Assembly: GCA_964606085.1 (NCBI GenBank)
Contig: CAZSFD010000098.1
Span: forward strand, 1 to 17,865
Direction of reading: 5' to 3'
Source of the DNA: CAIQJJ01 sp964606085
Lineage (GTDB): Bacteria; Chloroflexota; Anaerolineae; Anaerolineales; UBA4823
Length of the DNA stretch: 17,865 nt
This document shows positions 1 through 8,372 of this stretch, piece after piece. The notes below the pieces were generated by a model that saw only the letters and a program-made list of their open reading frames with translations, had not been told where the DNA came from and did not search any database. Numbering within the stretch: position 1 is the stretch's first letter; every line of letters begins with the position of its first letter. The position numbers and the translations under genes were made by a program.

Positions 1-1311
1 GGCCTCGACCCGGTTGAGCATGCCTTCCTGCACGTTCGGCCCCTTGACGTAAGTCTTGGCGACGCTATCAACGGCGTTGGACATGGCCCAATTGTTGTGG
101 CCGGTGGAGACGATCAGGTTGACGCGCTCCAGCTTGCCATTCTCATCGGCCCAGTAGTGGTGGATGAGGGTGCCACGCGGCGCTTCGATCACGCCGACGC
201 CCACACCTTTGTAATCCTTGCGGGTGTTGAGAATTTCGGTGCTGAGGATGTCGGGGTCGTCGAGCAGCACTTTGGCCTGTTCGATGGCGTAGAGCGTCTC
301 GATCAGGCGGGCGTAGTGGTAGTGCAGGGTGTTTTCGATCGGTTTGCCGCCATTCATGCCCTTGAAGACCTTCAGTTCGGCATCGGCCAGCGGGGTGGCG
401 ATTTTGTCCGAGGCGTTGCAGCGACCGAGCGGGCCAACGCGATACACACCGTTGGGGTAGCCCATCTTCTTGTAGTAAGGGAACTTGAGATACGACCAGC
501 TCTCGACGTGTTCGGCGATGTAATCGAGGTAGTTGGCGGGGTCGAACAGCTCAAGCTGCTTGCCAGCCGAATCAACCAGGCGGATGTCGCCATCGTACAG
601 TTCGAGGGCGTTGCCGGGCTTGACCAGGCCAAAGTAGCCGGTGGAGAAGACGGCGAATTTGTTGATGTCTTCGGCGTTCTTCTCGGCCCAGTCTTTCATC
701 ACGGCCAGGCCAATTTGGGTGGTGGCGATGGCTTCATCGGCACCGGCCAAAATGGTGTCGCGCTCGGCAGCCGTCAGCGCCTTGTTGACACCGCCCGGCA
801 CGGCGAAATTGGGGTGAATGCGCCGTCCGCCCAAAATGCGGATGATCTCCTGGCCAAACTTGCGCAGCATCACCGCTTTGACGGTCAGTTCGGGGTTGGC
901 ACCGGCCAGCCCGACCACGTTGCGGATAGCGGGGTCGGCGTCGAAACCGAGCAGCAGGTCAGGCCCGGCCAGTTCGAAGAAGTGCATGCCGTGGCTCTGG
1001 ATCACCTGGCCCATGTGCATCAGTTCGCGCAGCAGGGCCGCCGGGCGCGGCGGGGGCGTGCCTTGCAGGGCATCACCGGCTTTAGCCGCTGCCAGGTGAT
1101 GGCTCACCGGGCAAATGCCGCAGATGCGCGGGGTGATGGATGGCATTTCAAAGTACAGGCGGCCTTCGCAGAATTTTTCGAAGCCGCGAAATTCGTTGAC
1201 GTGCAAATAAGCCCGCTTGACCGTCTCCTGATCCTCGTTCATGTGGATGGTGACCTTGGCGTGGCCTTCAATGCGGGTGACGGGTTCAATTGTGATTTTT
1301 TGGGTACCCAT
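1..1311 (-). CDS. hoxH: [NiFe] hydrogenase large subunit, HoxH type (C-terminus cut by window edge)
   Basis: This is the catalytic subunit that holds the Ni-Fe active site and interconverts H2 with protons and electrons in a cytoplasmic NAD-linked hydrogenase. The reading frame stays open for 437 codons from an ATG at 1311 to the window edge. Residues 62-72 (RICGICPVSHH) contain the N-terminal CxxC nickel-ligand motif (C64, C67) and the following histidine H71; FRGFEKF at 41-47 is also typical of the family. The C-terminal DPCxxC motif is not present and should lie just beyond position 1, because the last residues seen (EGMLNRVEA) normally come shortly before it. The start has a good ribosome site (AGGAG at 1317-1321). 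It is the last gene visible in the operon and follows hoxY after an 81-base gap that holds an inverted repeat. The family assignment is secure; subgroup 3d is inferred from sequence and neighbours. Confidence 0.95.
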   Translation of the reverse strand, partial: MGTQKITIEPVTRIEGHAKVTIHMNEDQETVKRAYLHVNEFRGFEKFCEGRLYFEMPSITPRICGICPVSHHLAAAKAGDALQGTPPPRPAALLRELMHMGQVIQSHGMHFFELAGPDLLLGFDADPAIRNVVGLAGANPELTVKAVMLRKFGQEIIRILGGRRIHPNFAVPGGVNKALTAAERDTILAGADEAIATTQIGLAVMKDWAEKNAEDINKFAVFSTGYFGLVKPGNALELYDGDIRLVDSAGKQLELFDPANYLDYIAEHVESWSYLKFPYYKKMGYPNGVYRVGPLGRCNASDKIATPLADAELKVFKGMNGGKPIENTLHYHYARLIETLYAIEQAKVLLDDPDILSTEILNTRKDYKGVGVGVIEAPRGTLIHHYWADENGKLERVNLIVSTGHNNWAMSNAVDSVAKTYVKGPNVQEGMLNRVEA

Positions 1312-1324
1312 AATGACTCCTCTT

Positions 1325-1390
1325 ATTGCTGATTGGTGATTGCTGATTTCTGATTGAACAATCATCAATCAGAAATCAACAATCAGCAAT
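1325..1390. repeat. Nested inverted repeat in the hoxY-hoxH gap
   Basis: The gap is built from variants of ATTGCTGATT and its complement. An inner perfect 14-base stem pairs 1344-1357 (TGATTTCTGATTGA) with 1365-1378, leaving a 7-base loop. An outer perfect 10-base stem pairs 1325-1334 (ATTGCTGATT) with 1381-1390. The transcript would fold into a long AU-rich hairpin just ahead of the hoxH ribosome site. No U-tract follows, so it does not look like an intrinsic terminator. A dispersed intergenic repeat or an mRNA processing or stability element is more likely. Confidence 0.75.
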
Positions 1391-1392
1391 TT

Positions 1393-1935
1393 CTAGTGCC
1401 AGTGCAACAGTTCATCTTTCACTTCTGGCATGCGGCCCTGCGCCAGTTCAGCCAAAACGTGGAAGATCACATCGGCGCTGGGAGGGCAGCCGGGGACGAA
1501 GACATCCACCGGGACGACTTCCTGCACGGCGCGCACGGTGGTCATGCGGGCCAGTTCGGGGTCATCGGGGATTTTGCCGCTTTCATCCACGCTTTCGGCT
1601 TCGACGTAGGCCCGGCGCAGGGATTCTTCGAGGGTGAAGAAGTTGCGCATGGCCGGCACGCCGCCAAAGACGGCGCAGTCACCGAGGGCCACCAGCACCT
1701 TGCAGCGCTTGCGCATCTTGTGGGCCACTTCTTCGTTGGCGGTGTTGTTGATGCCGCCTTCGAGTACGCCCACGGCCACGCCGCTTTCGTCGGGTTCTTT
1801 CAGGTCAGTGATGGGGGTGGCGCGCAGGTCGGCCAGTTCGATCACTTTGAGAATGCGCTCATCCATATCGAGCAAGGACATGTGGCAGCCAGCGCAGCCG
1901 CACATCCAATCGGAAGCAACTTTTGGTTTCGCCAT
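1393..1935 (-). CDS. hoxY: [NiFe] hydrogenase small subunit, HoxY type
   Basis: HoxY carries the proximal [4Fe-4S] cluster that passes electrons between the Ni-Fe site of HoxH and the diaphorase part of the enzyme. The 180-residue protein has the short form typical of soluble bidirectional hydrogenases, with no signal peptide and no medial or distal cluster domain. Cluster ligands fit CGCAGCHMS at 12-20 (C14 and C17, with an extra C12), GDCAVFGG (C87) and PGCPPSAD (C150). I chose ATG 1935 over an in-frame TTG at 1941 because AAGGAG at 1942-1947 lies six bases before the ATG but directly abuts the TTG. It follows the NuoG-like gene by 18 bases and precedes hoxH, the usual order. The identification is firm. 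Confidence 0.95.
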   Translation of the reverse strand: MAKPKVASDWMCGCAGCHMSLLDMDERILKVIELADLRATPITDLKEPDESGVAVGVLEGGINNTANEEVAHKMRKRCKVLVALGDCAVFGGVPAMRNFFTLEESLRRAYVEAESVDESGKIPDDPELARMTTVRAVQEVVPVDVFVPGCPPSADVIFHVLAELAQGRMPEVKDELLHWH

Positions 1936-1953
1936 TTTCAACTCCTTTTACCG

Positions 1954-3924
1954 CTAATTGATCGCCACCGCAGCTACGCGCTGCTGGAGAGCAACTTGCC
2001 AATCGGCATTCAACGACTGCCCGAGGGCCTCGGCCACAGCCGCCAGGGCCTCGCCGTTTTCGCGCACGCCCGCCGGGGCTTTCAGGGCGGCGCGCGCTTC
2101 TTGCACGCGGCCTTCCAGGTTCACGTAGTGACCGCTCTGCTCCGCCCACATCGTCACCGGCAGCACCACATCGGCCATTTCGGTCAGGGCTGATTCGTAG
2201 CTGGCCTGAACCGCCAGGAAGGGGGCCTTTTGCAGGCGGGCCAGCAGTTCGTCGCTGACCTTATCGTCGCCGGCGGCCACGTAGACGGCTTTCTGATTGC
2301 CCAACTCGAAGGCTTTGTCGAGGTGCAGTTGCGCCGCGCCCAGGCTGTTGGATTTGCCCTTGATGCTGAGCAATCCCGCGCCGACCATCTCACCCAATTT
2401 GACCAGCGCTTTCAAGGCGGCTTCATCGCGGGCGAAGGTCACGCCCTTGCCGTAAACGATCAGCGGGCGTTCGGCCCCAGCCAGCAGGTTGGCCACCGCC
2501 GAAATGTTCTCGATGGCGACGCCGGTCTTGGCGGGCAGTTCGCTGAGCGCTTTGCGGGCGTCGAAATCTACTGCGCCTTTGCCGGATTGGGCGACAGCGG
2601 CCTGCAGGGCGGTGATTACATCGGCGGTGCTGCCGCCGGTGGCTTTCAGGCTGTACAGGGCGTACTCGTCCAGGACGTTTTCGTTGGCGTCAATCACTGC
2701 CAGGCGCACGCCCTTGGGCAGGTTGCGCTTGACCATGAACCCGGCCACCTGGTGGCTGTCGAACAGGTCGGTGCCAACAGCCAAAATGCAATCGGCCTGT
2801 TTCAGGGCCTCCACATTGGCTTCAAAGGGCTTGCCCAGTTCATCGGCCAACGCCGCCGAGATGGCTGTGGGAGCGCCTTCTTCGAGGCTGGTCACCATGG
2901 CGCTGCCCATCTTCTCGCTGAACAACTGTTGGAAGGCAGCCAGGTTTTCGAGCGGCAGGCGGGTGGAGGCCAGCGCAGCCACGCCGCTGCCATTTTTACC
3001 GGCCAGCGGTTTGAACGCCGCGGCGATGGCGGCCAGGGCTTCATCCCAGGTGGCGGGTTGGAGTTTGCCGTCTTTCTTCACCAGCGGGGTGGTGAGGCGC
3101 TTGCGGCTCTCGGCCACCGGCTCAAAGCGGCCACGCTTGCACAGCGCGCCGGCGTTGACGGGAGCATCCCAGTTGCCTTCGATGCGTGCCAGGTTGTTGT
3201 CGGCGGTCAGCACTTCGATGCCGCAGTTGAGCGAACAGGTGATGCAGATCGATTGCGTGCGATCCAGGTTGTGGGCCTTGCCGTGGTAGGCGCTCTGGCG
3301 GTCAATCAGCGCCCCCGTCGGGCAGACCTGAACGCAGTTGCCGCACTCGACACACGAGCTTTCACCCAACGGCACGTCGTAATCGGCGACCAGCATCGAG
3401 TTGGAGCCGCGCTCGGCGATTCCCAGGGTGAAGTTGCCGGTGATCTCGGCGCAGGCCCGCACACAGCGGCGGCACAAGATACAGCGGTTGTTGTCGAGGA
3501 CGTAGTAAGGGTGCGAGGTGTCAACGGTGAATTTCTTCCAGGCGGGCACCATCGGCCAGTGCGTCATGCCTTCGTGGTAGGCAGCGTTTTGCAGTTCGCA
3601 ATCGCCGCCGCTCTGCTGGCAGAACGGGCAGAAGTGGTTGCGCTCGCTGAAGAGCATCGAAAGGATGAATTTGCGCGAGGCGCGCAACTTCTCCGTGTCG
3701 GTCTGCACCACCATGCCGTTGCTGGCAGGCAGCGTGCAGGAGGCTATCGGCACACGAAAGCCCTGCACTTCGACGATGCACAGGCGGCAGCCGCCAAAGG
3801 GCGTCAGGTGCGGGTGGTCGCACAGGGTGGGGATGGTGACCCCAGCCTGGCGCGCCGCATTCAACACAGTCGTCCCATCGGCGACTTCTACGGAAATACC
3901 ATCAATGGTTAGATTTACAGTCAT
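1954..3924 (-). CDS. NuoG-like iron-sulfur subunit in the HoxU position
   Basis: This subunit should wire electrons between HoxF and HoxY. Residues 1-80 form a [2Fe-2S] domain (C35, C46, C49, C63). A His-Cys motif follows (NHFCPFC at 96-102, C109, possible His ligand H97), then two ferredoxin-type motifs (C148, C151, C154, C158 and C191, C194, C197, C201). A further cluster motif (C227, C230, C234, C262) opens a molybdopterin-oxidoreductase-like region from about 220 to 610, including WDEAL at 293 and NLEGRVQ near 602-608. Typical HoxU proteins stop after about 240 residues, so at 656 residues this resembles NuoG of complex I. I see no clear molybdenum-ligand Cys or Sec and the C-terminal cofactor-binding domain appears missing, so the extension is probably structural. 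The ATG at 3924 has AAGGAG at 3930-3935. An FdsA-like function is less likely beside HoxY and HoxH. Confidence 0.9.
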   Translation of the reverse strand: MTVNLTIDGISVEVADGTTVLNAARQAGVTIPTLCDHPHLTPFGGCRLCIVEVQGFRVPIASCTLPASNGMVVQTDTEKLRASRKFILSMLFSERNHFCPFCQQSGGDCELQNAAYHEGMTHWPMVPAWKKFTVDTSHPYYVLDNNRCILCRRCVRACAEITGNFTLGIAERGSNSMLVADYDVPLGESSCVECGNCVQVCPTGALIDRQSAYHGKAHNLDRTQSICITCSLNCGIEVLTADNNLARIEGNWDAPVNAGALCKRGRFEPVAESRKRLTTPLVKKDGKLQPATWDEALAAIAAAFKPLAGKNGSGVAALASTRLPLENLAAFQQLFSEKMGSAMVTSLEEGAPTAISAALADELGKPFEANVEALKQADCILAVGTDLFDSHQVAGFMVKRNLPKGVRLAVIDANENVLDEYALYSLKATGGSTADVITALQAAVAQSGKGAVDFDARKALSELPAKTGVAIENISAVANLLAGAERPLIVYGKGVTFARDEAALKALVKLGEMVGAGLLSIKGKSNSLGAAQLHLDKAFELGNQKAVYVAAGDDKVSDELLARLQKAPFLAVQASYESALTEMADVVLPVTMWAEQSGHYVNLEGRVQEARAALKAPAGVRENGEALAAVAEALGQSLNADWQVALQQRVAAVAIN

Positions 3925-3967
3925 GGCGACTCCTTTGTCATCGAATGAATTCGATGCTTGATTTCCA

Positions 3968-4017
3968 AAACCCGCTTAAGCGGGTTTCCATGTTTTAGAC
4001 ACCGGTTTCAACCGGTG
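3968..4017. repeat. Twin palindromes (REP-like doublet) between the hoxF and NuoG-like genes
   Basis: Two perfect hairpins lie in the 100-base gap. The first is a 20-base palindrome at 3968-3987 (arms AAACCCGCTT and AAGCGGGTTT). The second, at 4000-4017, has 8-base arms CACCGGTT and AACCGGTG around a 2-base loop. They are joined by a 12-base spacer, which is the layout of a doublet of repetitive extragenic palindromes. Neither is followed by a U-tract on the minus strand. The gap is the largest inside the Hox block, so the element could affect the relative stability of upstream and downstream mRNA. Confidence 0.75.
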
Positions 4018-4024
4018 GAATAAG

Positions 4025-5650
4025 TCAAACTGCCATCGGGCAAACACCCGTCGGACACACGCCCAATCGAATATGCGCTTCCACTTCGGCGCGGAAATGT
4101 TTGAACACATCCCGCAGCGGCACGGCGGCGGTTTGTCCCAGGCCGCAATTGGAAGTTTGCTCCATCTGGTCGGCCAGGGCGGCAATTTCGTCAATATCGT
4201 GCAGGCTGCCACGGCCCTGGGTAATCTTTTCTAAAAGTTCGTACGAACGGTTGGTGCCCACCCGGCAGGGGGTGCATTTGCCGCAGCACTCGAAGCGGAA
4301 GAATTGCAGCAGCACTTTGGCCAGGTCTACCACGCAGGTGTTTTGGTCGCACACCAGCAGCGCCCCCGAACCAAGCGAGACGCCCGCTTTGCGGAACGAC
4401 TCGAAATCCATGGGGGTGTCTTGCAGGCTGGCGGGGATGATGCTGCCGCTGGAGCCGCCGGTTTGCGCCAGTTTGAGCTGGCTGCCCTCGGGCATCCCTT
4501 TGGCGTAGATGTTGATCACCTCGCGCAGCGTGATGCCCATCGGCACTTCGATCACGCCCGGCTGGTTGACATTGCCGAGCATGGTGTACACCTTCGTCCC
4601 CGGGCTGGATGGCGTACCAAAGCCCCGGTACCAGGCTGCCCCGTTGCGCAAAATCGGCGGGACGTTAGCCAAAGTTTCCACGTTGTTGACCAGCGTCGGC
4701 TTGCCCCACAGTCCGTTTGTAGTGGGATAGGGGGGACGCGTACGCGGCTCGCCGCGCTTGCCTTCGAGCGACTCGATCAGCGCCGTTTCTTCGCCGCATA
4801 CATACGCCCCGGCCCCGGCGTGAATGTGAATGTCGAAGCTGAAGCCACTGCCGAAGATATTTTCGCCGAGCAGCCCGGCTTCGCGCGCCTGGCAGATGGC
4901 GTTTTCCAGGCGTTTGTAGGCCAGCGTGTACTCGCCGCGAATGTAAATGTACCCTTCGTTGGCTCCGATGGCGTACCCGGCAATGATCATCGCCTCGAGG
5001 ATACCGTGCGGGTCGCCTTCGAGCACCAGGCGGTCTTTGAACGTTCCCGGCTCGCTCTCGTCGGCATTGCAGACCACATACTTCGGGTCGCCCGACGCAC
5101 TCGCCACGAACTGCCACTTCTTGCCCAGCGGGAAGCCCGCCCCGCCGCGCCCCTGCAGGCCCGATTTATCCAACTCGGCGATGACTTCTTTGGGCGTCAT
5201 CTCGGTCAGGGCCTTGCCGAGGGCCTCGTAGCCGCTGTTGGTGATGTACTCGTCCAGGCTTTCAGGGTCAATGCGCCCGGCCCGCTCCAGCACAATGCGC
5301 TGTTCAGCGGGCATCGAACCCTTGCGGCGGCGCAGCCAGGCCAGACGGCCGGTCAGTTCTCGGGCGGGGGCCAGCAGGTCGTTGGCGATACGCCCTTTGT
5401 AAAGGTGCTCTTCCACGAGGTAGTGGGCGTCATCCGGCGTCACCGGGCCGTAGATCACCGCCTCGGGGTAAACCATCACCAGCGGCACAACATCTTTGCG
5501 CTCGACATCGGTGACGGTGGAGAGTGAAATTTCATCTTCCAGGCCGTGCGCCTGGATTTCAGCTTGCAGGTTTTGCAGGAGCAGGTCGCTGCCGAGACGC
5601 TTGCTTTCGGGGTCGGAGGAGACCAGCACCATCGAGCGGATTGTTTTCAT
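4025..5650 (-). CDS. hoxF: NAD-binding diaphorase subunit, HoxF/NuoF type
   Basis: HoxF binds FMN and NAD(H) and links pyridine nucleotide to the hydrogenase iron-sulfur chain. Residues 1-90 are a thioredoxin-like domain that has lost its cluster ligands: the two cysteines found at 11 and 16 in the paralogues upstream in the operon are serines here. The FMN/NADH region includes LQGRGGAGFPLGKKW at 165-179, NADESEPGTFKDR at 195-207 and CGEETALIESLEGKRGEP at 285-302. The [4Fe-4S] ligands are C456, C459 and C462 (CGKCTPC) plus C502. The 541-residue protein ends shortly after CPTGVC and lacks the C-terminal ferredoxin domain of bifurcating HydB. NADESEPG is the complex I/Hox form, unlike NADEGDPG in the two other NuoF proteins here. 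The start follows hoxE by 9 bases, with AGGAGG overlapping the hoxE stop. Family assignment is firm. Confidence 0.92.
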   Translation of the reverse strand: MKTIRSMVLVSSDPESKRLGSDLLLQNLQAEIQAHGLEDEISLSTVTDVERKDVVPLVMVYPEAVIYGPVTPDDAHYLVEEHLYKGRIANDLLAPARELTGRLAWLRRRKGSMPAEQRIVLERAGRIDPESLDEYITNSGYEALGKALTEMTPKEVIAELDKSGLQGRGGAGFPLGKKWQFVASASGDPKYVVCNADESEPGTFKDRLVLEGDPHGILEAMIIAGYAIGANEGYIYIRGEYTLAYKRLENAICQAREAGLLGENIFGSGFSFDIHIHAGAGAYVCGEETALIESLEGKRGEPRTRPPYPTTNGLWGKPTLVNNVETLANVPPILRNGAAWYRGFGTPSSPGTKVYTMLGNVNQPGVIEVPMGITLREVINIYAKGMPEGSQLKLAQTGGSSGSIIPASLQDTPMDFESFRKAGVSLGSGALLVCDQNTCVVDLAKVLLQFFRFECCGKCTPCRVGTNRSYELLEKITQGRGSLHDIDEIAALADQMEQTSNCGLGQTAAVPLRDVFKHFRAEVEAHIRLGVCPTGVCPMAV

Positions 5651-5659
5651 GGCGGCCTC

Positions 5660-6157
5660 CTACTCGTAGCGGCTGAGAATATCAGCCACCTGCCCCGGCG
5701 TGACGTTGCCGTAGACATCGTCATCCACCAGGAAAACCGGCCCCACGCTGCAAATGCCCAGGCAGCTCGTTGTCACCAGGCTCCATTTGCCATCAGGGCT
5801 GGTCTCGCCAGCTTTCAGGCGCAGCGTCTCTTGCAGCCGGTTCCACACATCCCGCCCGCCCACCACGTGGCAGGGGGCATTCTCGCAGAACTTGACCACA
5901 TGCCGCCCGCGCGGTTTCGTGGAAAGCATGTGATAGAAGCTGGCGAGGGCGTAGAGTTGGCTCTCGCTGACGAAGAGATTCTCGCCCGGCACATGCACCT
6001 GCCGCCGCACCTCCGCAATCGCTTCGGCGGGAATGTAACCCAGGGCGTGATTGATCTCCGTCAAAATGGGGATCAGCGCGTCCCGGTGGCGGCCATGCCT
6101 TGCAATGGCCTCATGCACCAAACCAGGAATGTCTTGCTTGCTCGTTGCAATCGTCAT
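5660..6157 (-). CDS. hoxE: HoxE/NuoE-like [2Fe-2S] subunit
   Basis: This thioredoxin-fold [2Fe-2S] protein accompanies HoxF in bidirectional hydrogenases, and NuoF in complex I. The 165-residue protein has an N-terminal helical part (to about residue 75) and a cluster domain with ligands C91, C96, C132 and C136 (spacing Cx4C, then Cx3C), seen as FCENAPC and CLGIC. I chose ATG 6157 because AAGGAGG at 6164-6170 is six bases upstream. An in-frame TTG at 6178 would add seven residues but has no such site. It is the first gene of the hoxEFU-YH block and is separated from the preceding NuoF by about 170 bases with an inverted repeat. NuoE versus HoxE cannot be separated by sequence alone; the neighbours decide. 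Confidence 0.92.
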   Translation of the reverse strand: MTIATSKQDIPGLVHEAIARHGRHRDALIPILTEINHALGYIPAEAIAEVRRQVHVPGENLFVSESQLYALASFYHMLSTKPRGRHVVKFCENAPCHVVGGRDVWNRLQETLRLKAGETSPDGKWSLVTTSCLGICSVGPVFLVDDDVYGNVTPGQVADILSRYE

Positions 6158-6202
6158 CGGCGTCCTCCTTGTTCGCAAAAAAAACCGGATACTGACCGAA
6201 AA

Positions 6203-6322
6203 ACAAGTCCAAAGTCAAAGGGCGAAAGTCGAAGGTCATCTGTTTTAACCTTTGACTTTCGACTTTTGACTTGTCCACCTGCAACTCAATCTAGCTTGTA
6301 AACGTGCAAACCTGTAAACGTG
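6203..6322. repeat. Imperfect inverted repeat plus short direct repeat before hoxE
   Basis: The gap from 6158 to 6331 contains repeated AAAGTC/GACTTT units. The inner stem pairs 6224-6236 (GAAAGTCGAAGGT) with 6248-6260 with one mismatch, and outer copies of ACAAGTC (6203-6209) and GACTTGT (6268-6274) extend it. Beside it, the 10-mer TGTAAACGTG occurs twice, at 6297-6306 and 6313-6322. The structure would form a hairpin in the transcript between the second NuoF and hoxE. I see no convincing promoter here, although one that starts a separate Hox transcript cannot be excluded. Confidence 0.6.
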
Positions 6323-6331
6323 AACCGGGTC

Positions 6332-8116
6332 TTACGACGTGATGATGATGGCGTTGAAGTTACAAACCGATACACAGATACCGCACTTGATACAGGTATC
6401 CGGGTCAATGACGTGCGTCTTGCGGCGCTCGCCGCTGATGGCTTCGGTGGGGCAGTTGCGGGCGCAGACGGTGCAGCCGGTGCAGGGTTCGGCCAAAATC
6501 TCGAACTTGATCAGCGAGCGGCAGACCTTGGCCGGGCAGCGCTTTTCGTAGACGTGCGCTTCATATTCGGCGCGGAAGTGCTTGAGCGTGCTGACCACCG
6601 GGTTGGTCGCGCCCTGGCCCAAACCGCACAAACTGTTGCGCTGAATTTCGGGGCAGATGGCTTCGAGCGTGACCAAATCTTCGGGCGTGCCTTTGCCCTC
6701 GCAGATTTTCTCGAGAATTTCGAGCACGCGGCGGGTTCCCACGCGGCAGGGGGTGCATTTGCCGCACGACTCATCCTGGGTAAATTCCATGAAGAAGCGG
6801 GCGATGTCCACCATGCAGGTTTCATCGTCCATCACCACAAAGCCGCCCGAACCCATCATCGCTCCCGCACTGGTCAGCGATTCGTAGTCTACGGGCAGAT
6901 CGAGATATTGGGCCGGGAGGCAGCCCCCCATCGGGCCGCCGATCTGCACGGACTTGATTGCGCGCCCGTTGGGGATGCCGCCGGCGATGTCGTAAACGAC
7001 TTCACGCAGGGTGATACCCAGCGGCACTTCGATCAAACCGGTGTGGTTGACATCGCCGGCGATGGCAAAGGTCTTCGTTCCCTTGCTCTTTTCGGTGCCA
7101 TATTGGGCGTACCATTCGGCCCCGTTGAGGATAATCTGCGGGATGTTGGCAAAAGTTTCGACGTTGTTGTTGTTGGTCGGTTTGCCCCACACGCCCTTGA
7201 CCGCCGGGAAGGGCGGGCGCGGCCGCGGCTCGCCGCGTTTGCCTTCAATCGATGCAATCAGCGCCGTCTCTTCGCCGCACACGAACGCACCCGCGCCCAC
7301 GCGCACTTCCAGATCGAACGAGAAATCGCTGCCGAGGATGTTCTGACCGAGCAGGCCCATGGCCCGCGCCTGCTGGATGGCGATGTTGAGCGTGGCCACC
7401 GCCACTGGATATTCGGCGCGGCAGTAAATGTAGCCGTAGCTGGCCCCGATGGCGTAGGCGCAGATGATCATGCCTTCGATCACGGCGTGCGGATCGCCTT
7501 CGAGTACGCGGCGGTTCATGAACGCGCCGGGGTCGCCTTCATCGGCATTGCAGGTGATGTACTTGGGGGAATCAGGCACATTGCGACACAGTTGCCACTT
7601 CTTGGCCGCCGGGAAGCCCGCCCCGCCGCGCCCGCGCAGGCCAGAGCGCAGGACTTCGTCAATCACCTGTTCGGGGGTCATTTCGCCCAGCACTTTCGCC
7701 AGCGCGCCGTAGCCATCTTCGGCGATGTAATCTTCGATGTTTTCGGGGTCAATCTTGCCGCAGTTGCGCAGCACGATGCGCACTTCTTTGGGCTTGGGCG
7801 GGCCGAGTTCCTCGTCCACCACTTTGACCACCGGGGCCAGGAACTTCTGCACCGGACGGCCCTTCAGGAAGTGTTCTTCGACCAGGTAGGGGATGTCGCT
7901 CTCTGTCAGGCCGGTGTAGTGCGTGCCTTCAGGATAGACGATAAATTCCGGGCCGACCTCGCATTTGCCCAGGCGGGATGTTTCCAACACCTGGATTTCG
8001 CCGATCAGCCCCTGGGCGACGAGTTCATCTTGCAGCGCGTCTAACACACCATGAGCGCCCTTGGCGAGGCACTCGGGGTCAACGCACACCAATACGTGAG
8101 AACGATAATAAGCCAT
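6332..8116 (-). CDS. nuoF: NuoF/HydB-like flavoprotein with C-terminal 2x[4Fe-4S] domain
   Basis: This is an NAD(P)H- and FMN-binding electron-transfer subunit of the HydB/HndC type found in electron-bifurcating hydrogenases. Domains in order: thioredoxin-like N-terminus (C11, C16, C52; the usual fourth ligand position is R48); NuoF core with LRGRGGAGFPAAKKW at 160-174 and NADEGDPGAFMNRR at 190-203; [4Fe-4S] ligands C451, C454, C457 and C497; a CPxxVC pair at 527-532; and a ferredoxin domain with two CxxCxxCxxxC motifs (C545, C548, C551, C555 and C575, C578, C581, C585). At 594 residues it is full length for HydB. It aligns without any gap to residues 1-532 of the fusion protein just upstream, so the two are duplicates. 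The start at 8116 has only a weak GGAA-type ribosome site. Partner choice, either the first NuoE or the Hox block, is not shown by sequence. Confidence 0.92.
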   Translation of the reverse strand: MAYYRSHVLVCVDPECLAKGAHGVLDALQDELVAQGLIGEIQVLETSRLGKCEVGPEFIVYPEGTHYTGLTESDIPYLVEEHFLKGRPVQKFLAPVVKVVDEELGPPKPKEVRIVLRNCGKIDPENIEDYIAEDGYGALAKVLGEMTPEQVIDEVLRSGLRGRGGAGFPAAKKWQLCRNVPDSPKYITCNADEGDPGAFMNRRVLEGDPHAVIEGMIICAYAIGASYGYIYCRAEYPVAVATLNIAIQQARAMGLLGQNILGSDFSFDLEVRVGAGAFVCGEETALIASIEGKRGEPRPRPPFPAVKGVWGKPTNNNNVETFANIPQIILNGAEWYAQYGTEKSKGTKTFAIAGDVNHTGLIEVPLGITLREVVYDIAGGIPNGRAIKSVQIGGPMGGCLPAQYLDLPVDYESLTSAGAMMGSGGFVVMDDETCMVDIARFFMEFTQDESCGKCTPCRVGTRRVLEILEKICEGKGTPEDLVTLEAICPEIQRNSLCGLGQGATNPVVSTLKHFRAEYEAHVYEKRCPAKVCRSLIKFEILAEPCTGCTVCARNCPTEAISGERRKTHVIDPDTCIKCGICVSVCNFNAIIITS

Positions 8117-8153
8117 AGTTGATTCCGCTCAGAATGTGAGCTGCTCCTTCCTG

Positions 8154-8372
8154 AACTGGTTTGGTAACTGACTCTGCTGCAAAAACCTTCTAAACCACGG
8201 AATACACGAAACACACGGAAAAACAGCCTTGTTTTGTGGTTTTCGTTTTATTTTTTGTCTTAATTTCCGTGTATTCTGTGTGTTCCGTGGTTAAAAAACG
8301 AGCTTTTTACAACAGTTACATTTATGCTGCACTTTTGGCTGGCTTGGGCCGTGATGCAGCGCCAAACCAGTT
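8154..8372. repeat. Nested inverted repeats filling the gap between the two NuoF genes (MITE-like)
   Basis: The outer ends are an 11-base perfect inverted pair: AACTGGTTTGG at 8154-8164 and its complement at 8362-8372, the latter touching the stop codon of the NuoF-GltD gene. Inside, a long stem pairs 8193-8221 (beginning AACCACGGAATACACG) with 8264-8292 (ending GTGTTCCGTGGTT) with four mismatches over 29 bases. The loop is about 42 bases and AT-rich. The size and terminal repeats resemble a miniature inverted-repeat element, but I found no target-site duplication. The inner stem is similar in kind to the repeat at 12037-12106. Confidence 0.6.

Noticed and set aside
97..1332. Plus-strand open frame (411 codons) at the window start
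   Set aside because: It lies opposite hoxH, whose CxxC motif and ribosome site are clear on the minus strand.
2230..3912. Long plus-strand open frame (560 codons) opposite the NuoG-like gene
   Set aside because: It is the antisense shadow of a GC-rich gene with clear cluster motifs; its translation is rich in Gly, Ala and His without domains.
3968..4017. Intrinsic terminator splitting the Hox block
   Set aside because: The hairpins are strong but no U-tract follows on the minus strand, and the genes on both sides belong to one enzyme.
6203..6322. CRISPR-like array from repeated AAAGTC and TGTAAACGTG units
   Set aside because: The units are short and irregular, with no constant repeat length or spacers and no cas gene nearby.
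6320..8044. Long plus-strand open frame (574 codons) opposite the second NuoF
   Set aside because: It is antisense to an unmistakable NuoF; similar shadows appear opposite the other NuoF and Hox genes.
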